Source: Trichomonas tenax (taxonomy: Eukaryota; Parabasalia; Trichomonadida; Trichomonadidae). Taken from it: 64,000 nucleotides of DNA. Positions 1 through 11,235 of this stretch are shown piece by piece (the first letter of the stretch is position 1; every line of letters begins with the position of its first letter). The notes below the pieces were generated by a model. It was not told where the DNA came from. It worked only from the letters and a program-made list of their open reading frames with translations, and did no database searches. Made by a program: the position numbers and the translations under genes. The stretch covers positions 22,255 through 86,254 of the forward strand of contig JALKBU010000097.1 of NCBI GenBank assembly GCA_023091735.1, read 5' to 3'.

Positions 1-261
1 ACATGGACAGAAGTTCATCGAGTTGATAAAGATGATTCAATGTGCCGCTGCAACGAAAAAACGTTCAAACTAGATAAAGAATATACTGCCAAATATATAA
101 AGATTATTCAGAATAAACCATGCCCAGGCTGGCCGCCGTGTATCGCTGTCAATCGATTCGAATTGTATGGGAGTGTTATTGATGCCGACATTGATATTCC
201 AAGAGATGAAGAAGAAGATATTAGTATCATTGGCCACATATCTAGGAGTAATTATCAATAA
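1..261 (+). CDS. Secreted F5/8C (discoidin-like) family protein, 3' end only
   Basis: The frame is open from base 1, so the 5' part lies outside the window. The 86 visible residues are the C-terminal half of the F5/8 type C domain that recurs six more times in the next 15 kb. They carry the family marks TWTEVHRVDKDDSM, a CRCNEKTFKLDKEYTAKY strand, the PCPGWPPC cysteine pair, and the acidic tail ending in ISIIGHIS. By similarity to the full-length copies the protein should be secreted and bind a surface ligand, but the ligand is unknown. No break is visible in this part. Identification as a family member is firm; function is inference from the F5/8C fold. Confidence 0.85.
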   Translation, partial: TWTEVHRVDKDDSMCRCNEKTFKLDKEYTAKYIKIIQNKPCPGWPPCIAVNRFELYGSVIDADIDIPRDEEEDISIIGHISRSNYQ

Positions 262-496
262 TTTTTATTATGAATTCAACTACATACTGCTGAACAGACA
301 AAATGAAATTTAGCAAAGTTTCAGCCTTAAATGCTCTGAACTGATCACATGTTGCACACACTTTATTAGCAAGAACTCATATGTCAGTAATGCTTGCAAA
401 TGTGGTCGATTCAGAGCTGTGGTTGCTTCAGGATCAAGCCATAATCAATTTTAAAAATGAGAATAAATAATGATCAAAATGAAAAGTTTATTATAT

Positions 497-1713
497 TTAC
501 TTGTAAGTCTCATCAAGAAATTTCTGTGATAATCGACCATCTTCTTCAATCTTATAGATGATCTCATTATAGAGATTGCGTTTTCCTGAGAGTTCAAAAA
601 TAACCTGCACAATATTATGTAAATTCAGTTTTGGATTGATGATTGAGCTGAATGCAAAATAATACAGCATTATGTAGTCATATAATTTTCCAAAGATGTT
701 CAACATTTTAAGTTTGTTTTGCATTGATTCAATGCGCAAACCTGTTGATTTTGTGGAAATCGATGAACGGTCATCAGGTTTAGACATCATCTCTTCAATT
801 ATATTTTTAGGGAAATTTTCTTTGAAATCGGGGAATACTGAAGCGATAGAATCATAATGATCCCAAACTTCACTAGGTGTTTTCTCCACGAAGACAACCA
901 ATCTTTGGAAGTATGCACCTCTGTAATCAACTTGTGTCAATTTTTTATAGTTATCAATCACTTCTGTCTGATACTCAAGTAATCTGTTAACACTCCCATG
1001 CGTGAAGCAAGCAGATACAAATGATATTGCTGTTAGCGCAATATCAACTGCACAATATTCTGGACATAATCTTGAGGGGATTTTATCTGGATAGTTCTTC
1101 ATAACCTTCTTGCCATCTGTGAACAAATATCCTTTTGCGATAGCGATTTGCAATTCTTTGCAGTATTCACTTGCATTATAAGCAGTTTTGGCTAAGCTCC
1201 TCACTGCGCATTTATCAATCAAATAGTTTGCATCAACTTGACAGTCGAAAATGTTTTCGATGTCAAATTTGTATCCAATTCCTTGAAGAGCAGCAAGGTC
1301 CCTTGCAATATCAAAAAAATACAAGTTTAACTTGCTTATGCGTGAACAGTTGCGATAACTTTGGGATTTTCTGTATCCTGAACGATAAAGCCATTTTGGA
1401 GTTCGGTTCCAGTCATCCGTAATCATATAACCTCTTTGGTAAATTCGCATTTATTGATAATTTGTCGATCACCAAAAAAGTTCGCAAATTGGATACAACC
1501 TGCTTTAACCTCATGAGTTTTACTACCCTTGAATTCAATATCTATCGCAAAAAAGAACAGGCGATCTGCATTGTTTTCAAGATAATGGATTGAATTATCA
1601 ACATATTTTTCTAACTTTTTATAAGAATCTTGATTACATTCACTGACAATCGTATGATGTACACCAGTGATTGGGCATCTGATTATGTCATTTGAGCCTT
1701 GGGGTGGATTCAT
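497..1713 (-). pseudogene. Broken RNase D/Rrp6-like 3'-5' exonuclease
   Basis: This is a DnaQ-like 3'-5' exonuclease gene that can no longer be read through. The ATG is at 1713. The first frame gives the exo I motif (FFAIDIEFKG, D-x-E), runs into TGA at 1423-1425, and continues naturally in the same frame (MTGTELQNGFIVQ). Frame changes then follow near 1330-1345 and at an A7 run near 1313-1319, before exo II (FDIARDLAALQ), the FDCQVDANYL segment and exo III (EYCAVDIALT). The rest, to 497, is a helical C-terminal region like that of eukaryotic RNase D relatives. Intact relatives trim structured RNAs. One stop plus at least two frameshifts argue for a pseudogene; errors in homopolymers could explain the shifts but not the TGA. 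Confidence 0.75.
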
Positions 1714-3348
1714 TAAAAATGATTTTTTTCGTTAGTCAAAAATGCTGATTTTTGATGCATTTTCACAGCAAACCTACTATTCTATCGTTATGAGTATAAG
1801 TGATGAATAAAAACTTATACATGCAAGAACGGTGCTATAATTTAGGCACCACTTGGTTCACCAGCACCGTTGGCGCCACCAATGGTGGAATGATAAGAAA
1901 AAGGTTAAAAAATCTTCATTTTTTTCTTTCGATAAAATTCAACAATTTTCGAGGTATCTGTCGGGAATTTTTAAATAACAAAAACATATTTTAGTGCGTG
2001 AGCTTGTACTTGCTATTTTTTCTGAATAGAGAAATCTTGGTTATTTTTAGCACCAGTTTGCTTCAGGTGCAAAGTAGTGCTGTATTCAAATTTGAATAGA
2101 CTCCGCCAACCAGCACCATGGTGGACGAATGATCATAGTGTCAGGTGTTTAAATGAAACACTGGATACAATATGATGCCTTGATATGAATTCCAGTTCAG
2201 CCCCATCATAATTCATGAAATAATTTTGAAATTTTTCATAAACTTTAGAAAACTCAATACATAAATGCTATTTCATATCTAGTATTATAATGTTTAATTT
2301 ATTTTACAAAAGAGATTTTACATTTCTCCACAAAATTTTAAAGATGTGATTGGAGCACCTTCTGTGTCGCTCGAAAGTTCATAAAACTGACAGAACGATA
2401 AACAGCACATCACAGCAGATCTTGTGATGCATGATGCACTATCTTTGAATCAAAATTATCACATCAACAACAAAATTCAGTCCAAATACCATCACCAGCT
2501 TTTCTACACTAAACACATGTACTTTCTTTAATTAATAAGAATCAATTTCAATCTGTACAATAGATCACCATCAAGTTGCAGCGAAAATCAATGGTGCAAG
2601 CCAAAAGATTCGATTTTGATGATTTGCTATACAATTCTAAAACCTGGTTCTTTGGGGAAAAACGTTTACGGGCGTGGAAGCATAACAATTTGTTAAAAAT
2701 TTGGAAACTATAATTCTCTATATAATATTGATTAGCTTGGAGGTGGAAATTATCGCGATGCATAAAATTCGTTCTATATGACAATTTTGTTTAGAGATTT
2801 CAAAGAAGTGTATCAACTCTGGGAGTCAGAACCAGATCAAACATGTATGGGCAAATATAACTCTTATGTGATGTCATACATAGTTGTAGTGTTAAACATA
2901 TATAATATCGTTTCATATTTTTCATCAACAATTTGATATCAGCTTATTATTGAGTAAATAGCAATATTTATTATAAATATATCACATGCCAACAACATAG
3001 TAACATATTACAAATAATACAAGCTCCTAATTGAATAATTGTTCAGTATCTTAATTTATAAATACACGAAATCATTGCTGAGACGACAATATACATAGAC
3101 GCATGCACATATGACATGTTTTTAATGTGATGCACCAACTTATACACATAGCCTCCCAATGTCAAATAAATTGTGAAAAAAACGTAACTTTTAACCTTAT
3201 CCACTTTTTAAAATATGGTTTATTATAACATATACAGAATGATAATGCTAATTTTGCCAATTTTGGTCGCTAAAAACCAAATTTGAGAGTTAAAACACTT
3301 CTGATTTCAAATTTGACATTTTCATGGCACTTTTAAAATTGTATTTGT
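1714..3348. other. Gene-free AT-rich spacer with GC-richer patches
   Basis: I see no convincing gene in these 1.6 kb. Three short patches are richer in G and C than the rest: about 1841-1892, 2048-2080 and 2101-2135. They share CACCAGCACC- and CACCA(A/T)GGTGG-like words, partly self-complementary, and may be relics of a glycine-rich coding repeat read on the minus strand. The remainder is A/T-rich, with short reading frames that lack codon structure. Confidence 0.5.
3325..3334 (+). promoter_or_regulatory. Initiator-like TGGCACTTTT upstream of the HEAT gene
   Basis: TGGCACTTTT differs by one base from the TGTCACTTTT word found at other starts here and lies 15 bases before the ATG at 3349. It is a weak match to the trichomonad Inr (TCAYW). 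Confidence 0.35.
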
Positions 3349-5622
3349 ATGTCTTTTTATGAATATTTCGTTGATTCTTTATCGATGGTTCCTTCGCAAA
3401 AATCACTGGACTATCTGACAGAAATGCAGTCGAATTATCCTGATGAATATATTGAAAATCTATTGCAAATTATTGATAATGCCGAAATTGCTATAAAAAT
3501 TAGAATTGATGCAGTACACTGCTTAACGATACCAATGAGGAAGGTGAAGCAATCATATTCATCAGTAATTAAATTTGAAAAACGAAATGAGCTTGTTTCA
3601 AAAATATATCCAATCATCTTTAAATATATTTTCATACCAGATGACTTAGGATTGAGCATAACCAAAACATTCGTAGAAAGCTTGAGTTATGTGAGTTTAT
3701 ATTTGAAGTTTGATGTTATAATCCAATTTTTTGAACAGATAAATGAAGATACTCCTAGCATAATAATTAATAGAATTCTTGATAGTTTAATCCAAAGAGA
3801 TGAAGATTATTCATTCGTAACAATACCTCCGCGGTTGCTTGAAGTCATCGTTGAAATAGTAAATAAAATTGGAGTAAGAGATGATATCCTTCCTAATTTG
3901 ATGAAAATAATTGCATGTTATTCTTCAATATTCGCCGTTTCCAACACTGAACCCCTTGCTTTATTATATCTACAGTTTATTGAACAGTACTATGAGGTGT
4001 TCCCTTATGAATGTGCAAAGATTGTATATAACATTCCAAAACGATTGATTGATAACTTTATTGAAAAGATGTTAAATTTGATATATTCATCTCCAAGCAA
4101 TTTTTTGTATATAGGCTGTTTAGACGATCAAAATATAATATCACAGATTGATTCTACTCAATTGGTTCAATATGCATTTGTGGTATACCCGCAAATTTAT
4201 GATTTATATAAGGATATTAATGATTTCATGTTCAAGCCGCAAATAATTTTACAATTTTTAATAGACACATATTTAGCGATTCATAAGGAAAATGGAGTTG
4301 AACAAATAACTAACTTTATTTCACAAAATATTGATAGCGATGATCAAAATATTAAAATTGCAGTTCTGATGAGCTATAAAAGTTTAGTTGCACATGTGGA
4401 ACATTTACCTATTCCTGTTGATCAATTTCTAGCATCATCCATCGAGAGCCAGAATCCAGAGATTTTATCTCTATGCTTGAATATAATAAAAAGTGCATTG
4501 GATCAACATATGATTGAACCAACACAGAACATTATCGAGTTTGCTCTGCAAATTTATGGTTGCGATGACAAAAATGTTTCTAAAAATATTGAAGAGTTGA
4601 TGGAATCATTCATCAATCGAAATGATACAGAATTAAATATGCATATATGGGAGTTTATGTATAACACCTTTGAGGCAAATGCTGAAGATGTTGAATTAGG
4701 CCAAAAAGCTTTATCTCTTCTTTCTCTTGCATCACCAAAAATTCCGATAAATGCTGCAGCAGAGTTAATTGGAAAATTCATTGCAACTATAGGTCAAGAC
4801 TTTGAGAATATTTACACAAGCCAGCTTGCTGGAATACTAGGAAAGCTCATTGGTTGCGCAAAAGAAACAATTGAAGGCATTTATGATAGCATTATTCAAC
4901 TATCTTCATCATTATATGAATCCAACCATGAATCAGACTCAATTTATTTACTAACCGTGATTGCCGATAATATTAAAACAGGACCTGCAGAAAGGATTCA
5001 AGAATTTCAACTGTTTTGCGTTGAAATATTTACCAGATTTGTTGATAACATTTTCAATATTGATGAGATGCTATATTTCGCCAAATTCACATGTTCATTC
5101 ATTGAATACGTTTTTGAGCCCACTGCCCTTGAAATGATTTTTGAAAGAATGCTTCATATATATTTGCAGCCTTTGGATATAAATGAAGAGATATCTTCTG
5201 ACATTTTGGAAATATTTTACATCATTTATCAAACAATTCCTGATTTAGTTAGAAGCCACTTTAGACAAATGATGGATACAAAATGGTGGTCCGTTGATAT
5301 TACTTACTTAACTGGAGTGAACTTTAATATCAATTTCATAGCAGATATTTCATTATGTGAATTGGAATTTTATAGTATAAAAATCAACCCTAGTTCTCTT
5401 AATATCATGCAAACAAACTTGGCTAACAGGATCAAATACAATGCAAGTCCAGATATCCAAAATGATCTTAATATTTATCTATCAACACTATCCCAGGTTC
5501 AAAATATTTGTGGAGAAAATTACTCTCCTATGCTCATGTGCGAAAATGAATATAATTCAATCTTTCAGCTTTTAAATGATGAGCAAAAATCGATCTTCCA
5601 AAAACTGGTCCAAATGATTTGA
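3349..5622 (+). CDS. HEAT-repeat protein, karyopherin-like (757 aa)
   Basis: An intact frame of 757 residues made almost entirely of paired amphipathic helices, as in importin-beta/exportin proteins. The N-terminus is karyopherin-like: short helices followed by NAEIAIKIRIDAVHCL, which matches the pattern of the first HEAT repeat where karyopherins meet Ran (residues about 40-60). There are no membrane segments or signal peptide. It is shorter than typical importin-beta family members (about 850-1100 residues). The ATG at 3349 is the first in frame and the gene ends in TGA, which shows TGA is a stop in this genome. Cargo cannot be guessed. A divergent nuclear transport receptor is likely; another HEAT scaffold is possible. 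Confidence 0.6.
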   Translation: MSFYEYFVDSLSMVPSQKSLDYLTEMQSNYPDEYIENLLQIIDNAEIAIKIRIDAVHCLTIPMRKVKQSYSSVIKFEKRNELVSKIYPIIFKYIFIPDDLGLSITKTFVESLSYVSLYLKFDVIIQFFEQINEDTPSIIINRILDSLIQRDEDYSFVTIPPRLLEVIVEIVNKIGVRDDILPNLMKIIACYSSIFAVSNTEPLALLYLQFIEQYYEVFPYECAKIVYNIPKRLIDNFIEKMLNLIYSSPSNFLYIGCLDDQNIISQIDSTQLVQYAFVVYPQIYDLYKDINDFMFKPQIILQFLIDTYLAIHKENGVEQITNFISQNIDSDDQNIKIAVLMSYKSLVAHVEHLPIPVDQFLASSIESQNPEILSLCLNIIKSALDQHMIEPTQNIIEFALQIYGCDDKNVSKNIEELMESFINRNDTELNMHIWEFMYNTFEANAEDVELGQKALSLLSLASPKIPINAAAELIGKFIATIGQDFENIYTSQLAGILGKLIGCAKETIEGIYDSIIQLSSSLYESNHESDSIYLLTVIADNIKTGPAERIQEFQLFCVEIFTRFVDNIFNIDEMLYFAKFTCSFIEYVFEPTALEMIFERMLHIYLQPLDINEEISSDILEIFYIIYQTIPDLVRSHFRQMMDTKWWSVDITYLTGVNFNINFIADISLCELEFYSIKINPSSLNIMQTNLANRIKYNASPDIQNDLNIYLSTLSQVQNICGENYSPMLMCENEYNSIFQLLNDEQKSIFQKLVQMI

Positions 5623-5702
5623 TTTATAGAAATCTTTCTAGTTATTGTTGTAAATTTCATCAAATATTTAAGTAGAGAAATAAGTTTTATTATCATGAAG
5701 TT

Positions 5703-6350
5703 TTAAGATCTTATCATTCCATTTTTAGATATGTTACCTATTATTGAAACATTGTCATCATCGTCATGATATGATATAAATTCTTGTGGTGAATTTTCAT
5801 CGATAGCTTCACCGAATAATTCGAGTTTGTTTATCGCTATGCAAGGGGGATCTCCAGGAAATGGAGTGTTTTGTATAAGCCTTACATATTTAGCAGTATA
5901 TTCTTTATCTAACTTATATGTTTTCTCTTTGCAGCGACGCATTGAATCATTTTTTTTGATTTTGTGAACATCAGTTCATGTTTTATTATCATTTGAGATT
6001 TGTAACGACCAACTATACAAGCAGCAGTCAAAACAACCATATCTATCATCGTCGTAGCAACATGCAGTATAGCAACAACCACAACGAACAAAATATCCAT
6101 TAAATCTAATGTTTTTATTTTTCAAAGAATATATGATCCATGGATGAAAATCATAACTCCTTCCAACATTGGAGCACCAATCATAGTCTTTATCCCAAGG
6201 ATAAGCAGTATAAATTGGTTTAGTAAATTGTTTTGTTCCATTGATCTTTTGCTTTGAAGATCCGCTGGCGTCAACCTCCACTATATTGTCTTTGTAGACT
6301 TTCGAGAAAATTCCGTTCAAATCGACGCTGAAGAATTTGGTTAAAAACAA
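5703..6350 (-). pseudogene. F5/8C family member with lost start codon and one internal TGA
   Basis: Read on the minus strand, the whole family domain is present in one frame, from the VDLNGIFSKVYKD region through the DWCSNVGRSYDFHPW and CGCCY cysteine core to the acidic SIIG tail. It is interrupted only by TGA at 5973-5975, exactly where the paralogues have the conserved tryptophan of NKTWTEVH. The 5' end has no ATG: the first in-frame codons are TTG TTT TTA and a TAA lies just upstream, so the signal-peptide start seen in the paralogues is gone. Two independent defects make this a recent pseudogene. It is divergent to, and almost abuts, the intact copy at 6367. Confidence 0.85.
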
Positions 6351-6366
6351 AATAAAGATTTAGAAA

Positions 6367-7029
6367 ATGACAAAAATGTTTATGTTATTTTCTTTGCTAA
6401 TTTCTTCGCAATCTGAGGTTGAAGGAATATTGTCAAAACACTTCAATGAAAATATTATTGTTGTTGACGTCAGTGGAAACTCAAAACAGAACATAAATGG
6501 TTCTATGCAAACAACTAAACCCGAATATTCGATATATCCATGGAGAAAGAACTACGATTGGTGCTCAAATGTAGGTAGAACTTACAACGTTCATCCTTGG
6601 ATCAGTTATTCTCTTAAAAACAGAAGATTTAAATTTAATGGATATTTCATTCGTTGCGGGTGTTGCTATGCTGATTGCTGTTGTGAAGATGATGGATATG
6701 GATGTTTTGAATGCTGTTTGTACAGCTGGTCGTTACAAATCTCTGAAGATAATAAAACATGGACCGATGTTCATAAAATAGAAAAAGAATCATCAATGCG
6801 TCATTGCAACGAGAAAACGTATAAATTGAACAAAGAGTATACAGCCAAGTATGTAAGGATCATACAGAACGAACCTTGCCCAGGATGGCCGCCTTGCATG
6901 GTGATTAATAAATTTGAATTATTTGGCGAAACGATCAACGAAGATTACAATGGACAAGAGTTTATCTCTTTTCATGATGACGATGTAAGTATTATCGGCC
7001 ATATTTCCAAAAATAATATTAGATCATAA
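6367..7029 (+). CDS. Secreted cysteine-rich F5/8C (discoidin-like) protein, copy A (220 aa)
   Basis: Intact. Residues 1-20 (MTKMFMLFSLLISSQSEVEG) form a short signal peptide. The remainder is one F5/8 type C-like beta-sandwich: DVSGNSKQNING, the WCSNVGRTYNVHPW segment, a dense cysteine cluster (RCGCCYADCCCED then ECCLYSWSLQIS), and the terminal ELFGETI strand. A short acidic tail (FHDDD) and SIIGHISK close the protein. No membrane anchor is seen, so it should be released. The extra cysteines between strands are not a usual part of F5/8C domains and suggest a disulfide-stabilised or metal-binding loop. It runs convergent with copy B. Confidence 0.85.
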   Translation: MTKMFMLFSLLISSQSEVEGILSKHFNENIIVVDVSGNSKQNINGSMQTTKPEYSIYPWRKNYDWCSNVGRTYNVHPWISYSLKNRRFKFNGYFIRCGCCYADCCCEDDGYGCFECCLYSWSLQISEDNKTWTDVHKIEKESSMRHCNEKTYKLNKEYTAKYVRIIQNEPCPGWPPCMVINKFELFGETINEDYNGQEFISFHDDDVSIIGHISKNNIRS

Positions 7030-7309
7030 TTTTTTTTTTTTTTTTTGTTTACCCAATTTTGCCACAGTTCGTACTAAAATTCATTTGAAAAACATAATCA
7101 AAACTTGCTAATCATTAATTATAGATAGGTTTTCTTGCAATGATTGAAGCATCGAATGTAGGTGAATCTACAAGGATAGATGCACATTCTTCCAATCCTT
7201 TATAAATAAAATATTTTAATCTCAAATTAAACTATGGCAAGACTGGGTAATTAAATTTTTAGTGAAAATTAAAACAACATTTTATATTTCATTGCAATAT
7301 TTAATATTT

Positions 7310-7963
7310 CTAATTGCGGATATTAGCACTCTTTGAGATATGTCCAATAATGCTAACATCTTCGTCATCATCGTGAAAAGAAACAAATTCTTCTCCACTA
7401 TAATCGTCGGCAATAGAATCGCCATAAAATTCGATTTTGTTGATGGCAATGCATGGTGGATATCCTGGGCATGGGTCGTTCTGGATGAGTCTGACATATC
7501 GGGCAGTATATTCCTTATCCAATTTATAGGATTTCTCATTGCAATGACGCATTGAATCATCTTTTTCAATACGATGCACTTCGGTCCATGTTTTATTGTC
7601 ATCAGATATTTGCAATGACCAACTGTACAAGCAGCAATCAAAACAACCGTATCCGCCATCTTCGCAGCAGCACAAATCGTAGCAGCAGCCGCATCTTACG
7701 AAGTATCCATTGAATTTTATTTTTCTTTTTTGAAGACTAATTAAAAGCCATGGGTGTACATCATACGATCTTCCAACATTGGAGCACCAATCATACCTCT
7801 TATCCCATGGATAAACAGCATATTGCGGTTTTGTAAGTTGACGAGAACCGTTTATATCTTGTTTTGTCGATCCACTGGCTTCAGTGATAATTATTTTATC
7901 GTTGTAGTGTTTTGCCATTATTCCCTTTTCATTAGAAAAACAAAATGAAAACAATAAAAACAT
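7310..7963 (-). CDS. Secreted cysteine-rich F5/8C protein, copy B (217 aa)
   Basis: Intact paralogue of copy A, on the opposite strand. The signal peptide is MFLLFSFCFSNEKG. The domain has all family landmarks: WCSNVGRSYDVHPW, the CGCCYDLCCCED cluster, DCCLYSWSLQIS, TWTEVHRIEKDDSMRHCNEK and PCPGYPPC. The tail is FHDDDEDVSIIGHISKSANIRN. The ATG at 7963 is preceded directly by AAAAGTGACA in gene direction, the same word found at copy C. The facing 3' ends of copies A and B are separated by about 280 bases that include a T17 run. Confidence 0.85.
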   Translation of the reverse strand: MFLLFSFCFSNEKGIMAKHYNDKIIITEASGSTKQDINGSRQLTKPQYAVYPWDKRYDWCSNVGRSYDVHPWLLISLQKRKIKFNGYFVRCGCCYDLCCCEDGGYGCFDCCLYSWSLQISDDNKTWTEVHRIEKDDSMRHCNEKSYKLDKEYTARYVRLIQNDPCPGYPPCIAINKIEFYGDSIADDYSGEEFVSFHDDDEDVSIIGHISKSANIRN

Positions 7964-7964
7964 T

Positions 7965-7974
7965 TGTCACTTTT
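7965..7974 (-). promoter_or_regulatory. AAAAGTGACA start-site element of copy B
   Basis: In gene direction AAAAGTGACA ends one base before the ATG. The complement on the plus strand is TGTCACTTTT, which contains a perfect trichomonad Inr core (TCACT), so the element could also fire in the other direction. Confidence 0.4.
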
Positions 7975-8168
7975 ATTGCACTTTTACAAATATAATTAAC
8001 TTCATTAAGTTATATCTCATTTTACAGGATAATCTTTGAATCAATAATAAGATCGCTCAATGTGTAAATAGCCAACATAGTAGTATTTCCTTTCGATGAT
8101 ATCAAAAAAAGAGAAATTAGTAATTTTGGTAATTCACAAAAAAGATTCACATATTAAAAGTCATTGTT

Positions 8169-9012
8169 TCAATTTAATAGCAATCTCTTCCTATATGAAA
8201 TGAATTGCGAATATGAGAAAGTCTGTGGAATGTATCTGCAGATACCATCTGCTCCAATAGCATTTGTATTTGAGCATTCATTCACTCCATCTGGACACTT
8301 GCATAACCGAGTTATTTGTATCGTCCCATTTCCTTCATTTCCTTGTATCGAATTGCCATCAAAAACTTCATATTTCAGTAATCTCGAGCTGTTCACATAT
8401 GAAACACAGCCCATTCCTAGTTCATATATTATTTTATTATCTCCTTTAGCAAATTTACCACTGATCCCATCAGGAAGTCCACCTCAGCCACCAGGAAAAT
8501 AATAGGAATTACCATCTTTATTGTCTTTAAAGGAACTAATATCAGTGACATTTGTTAATACTGCATTATTGAGGTTTCGAGTTTCTTCCTTAACAAATGT
8601 TTCGTTATATTTGTATGTATAACCGAGGCCTCCTGCTAGTGCGCCATCATGCCCGTAAAAAAATATTTGCATAATTTACCAAAAATGCTCCTGATCCACC
8701 CGCAGCACGAATTACAGGGTTTTCACCAATTTGAATTTGAACTAGAGCCACCTCCGCCCATCGATCTCACAATTTGTTCATTAGAATTCACAGTTCCTCC
8801 ATTTGGATTACCGCCAGATTTATCATTTGCCTGAATTCCCACAAAAAATAGTTAAATTGGTAACTAAACCCAAGCTTATAGTCGCGTTCATAACCACTCC
8901 TTTTCCACCTGCATAAAACAATGTATTTATACCATCATAAGTCACGCTTCCCCCTTGAGCTCCTTTACACGCTATAGAATATATCCCTGGAAAAGTTATA
9001 GTTAAATCACGG
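8169..9012 (-). pseudogene. Decayed glycine-rich (ALK/LTK-like GRD) surface protein
   Basis: On the minus strand a glycine-rich domain can be followed across three frames. It begins near 9012 with TFPGIYSIACKGAQGGSV and LFYAGGKGVVMNATISLG, ends in tandem TGA TAA, resumes with SGGNPNGGTV and SMGGGGSS to another TGA, shifts frame to PVIRAAGGSGAF, and shifts again to GGLGYTYKYNE. An in-frame TGA follows in GNSYYFPGG, then the frame runs to the C-terminal cysteine segment (LCKCPDGVNECSNTN) and TAA at 8169. This order (strand with GAxGG, GGxG turns, C-terminal cysteines) matches the glycine-rich domain found in ALK/LTK receptors and expanded in trichomonads. No membrane segment or start is left. 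Confidence 0.65.
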
Positions 9013-9270
9013 CTCTTAAAAAAGTTTTTGTTTCAAAAAAAAGCGAAAAGAGAAACATTCAAAATGAAATGATTTTTTTTTAAAAAAATAAACAATTTTG
9101 TTATATATCATGTTCCACGTACAATGCTGCTAAAATCTTTTTTACATTTTTGAATTGCCTTTCAATTATAATTTCTCCTTAATAATGCTGTAAATAATAT
9201 TTACTGCAAAAATGTTTCAATATGAAAAATAATTTTTGACGAAATTCTTTATTGTAATATTCTAAATATC

Positions 9271-9316
9271 AAAATTCAATTTCAATTGTTCACAAAATTC
9301 AATTTCAATTGTTCAC
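9271..9316. repeat. Two tandem copies of a 23-bp AT-rich unit
   Basis: AAAATTCAATTTCAATTGTT followed by CAC occurs at 9271-9293 and again, identically, at 9294-9316. A partial inverted continuation (AAAATTGAAATTGAC) follows. It lies in the spacer between two pseudogenes (9013-9577), where I see nothing else. Confidence 0.8.
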
Positions 9317-9577
9317 AAAATTGAAATTGACGTAAAAAGTCTCTGACAACGCTAAAAATATGTTATATGGGCTGTATAAGCTCCATGATACGGTTTTTGC
9401 TGTCAATAAACTCTCTTTACGATTTTTTTGACCTAATTTCAAGAAAATTATATCAAAAATCAGATTTTTGATATCGACATAATATATAACAGATATTTTT
9501 CCTGTCAAAATTGATTTTTCATGTAAATACATTTTATGTGACAAAAAATATTTGTGGTAAAATTTTGCATTTTGTAA

Positions 9578-11235
9578 ATGTTTAAAGAGGTTCAAATATC
9601 GGAAGTTGAATCAGGATTTCCAACTTTATATCCACTAATGACGAAGTTGATTAAGTTGCAAGAAGATGAATCATCAATTAACTCTCTTACTGAAGAAATT
9701 TGTCAATTGATGAAAACTAATTTAATTCATTCAAAAATTGTGAGTTACCTTATCGATGCAACGGCTACAATTCGGCCTAAAAACATCCCATCATATGCAC
9801 AACTCAATTTAAAATTATATCGAAACTATCGGTCTAAAAACATCCCATTATATGAGCCAGAACAACCATCTGATGTTTGTTATGCATCGGCTCTCAAAAC
9901 AATGGGTTTTAGAATTGCAGCATATTATCCGAGCAAGAAAATTTCCTTATGATAAAACTCTTTATCCAGTTAATACCGCGTTTTGCTGCATGGGATAAAT
10001 TGGATGATCTCATGGAAATCGTAAAACAATAATCATTTAACATTCAGCAAACAGATGCCAAATACTACGATATAAAAATAAAAAGAACTTCTTTGTCATT
10101 AATAGATGTTGCATGCAGATACGGATTAGTTAATTGTTTCAAATATCTGAAACTCCTTAGAGCAGTAACAACATCAGAAACATTCATATACGCAGTCGAA
10201 GGAGGAAATAAGGACATAATAATGAATCTCTATAATGATGGTTTTGGAATTACCGAAGAAGCTTTAAGAACTGCAATGATATTCAATCGCAATGAAATTT
10301 TCTACTGGATGCTTGATATTGAAAGTTGCACTGGTGGATTAAAGACTTCTGAGTGCTTTTTTATGGAAACTTTGAGTTGTTTTGTTTCTTAGTTAAAAAT
10401 GGATTCGATATTAATGATCATTTTGTTAATCATATAAATATCGTATTCATTAGTAACAAATGTGAGGTTTTATCCACATTTTGAATTCGAAATTGAACAT
10501 TTTCATTTGATTGTCATAATCAAACATGTTTCCTATCTTAAATGCTGTTTATGTGTGTTCATTTGAAATGTTTCGATATATTGTTGGGATTGCCAAAAAA
10601 CCTATTAAAAATAAATATGTATTTTGAAAGATCAGAATATGAGAACCACCTATTGGTAGCAATCGAAAACGCAGATCTTGAATTTGTTGAATTGCTAAGT
10701 GATAATGGTGCAAATAATTGTTTTATATATTCTCATAATGATTTATATTAATTTTCATATTTATGATATGGAATTTATTATATTATTTTATTCATCTTGT
10801 TTTAACGAGGTTTATAATCGTATCATGATATCTTCCATAATTATTTGTTTATCATAATACAATGGAATTTATTAATCCTAAAGCAAATTCATAAACTCTA
10901 AATACATCACCTCTGAATCAAGCAGTATTATCGCGTCGACTCGATATCTTCGAATGTCTTCTAAAGCATGGTGCTAATCCTAATCAAAACTTGATTCATC
11001 AATCATCAATATCATTTATCAGCTAAATATGGAGTTCGTCATATGTTTTTATTTATCTTAATTGAATGTAGTTTTTATTTTTATATTTATGAGATTTATC
11101 AATAATTTAGGAATATACAGGTTCATATGAAGAAGAAATTCATCACTTCATAATGTTTTTTATTAACATATTTTACTCCGACCAAAATGGCAGATCATCT
11201 CGATATGGAGAATATGGTCGCTCTTCTTTGTAAAT
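9578..11235 (+). pseudogene. Decayed ankyrin-repeat (DUF3447-type) protein
   Basis: The ATG at 9578 opens a 124-residue frame with the helical N-terminal region typical of the very large trichomonad ankyrin family (EEICQLMKTNLIHSKIVSYLIDA, later PSDVCYASALKTMGF). After a stop, a second fragment at 10093-10390 reads SLIDVACRYGLVNCFKYLKLLRAV and NKDIIMNLY, the DUF3447 region. A third at 10542-10751 has ENADLEFVELLSDNGANN. Near 10905-10995 ankyrin sequence reappears (PLNQAVLSRRLDIFECLLKHGANPN), and near 11190-11238 another piece reads MENMVALLCKYGG. Several stops and frameshifts separate the pieces. The last ankyrin codons overlap the start of the next F5/8C gene. Confidence 0.75.

Noticed and set aside
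1800..1994. Small plus-strand frame over a GC-rich patch
   Set aside because: The patch is partly self-complementary and the frame has no protein-like pattern.
7030..7046. T17 run behind copy A as a possible retroposition tail
   Set aside because: It would be the wrong strand for a poly(A) tail of copy A, and no target duplication is seen.
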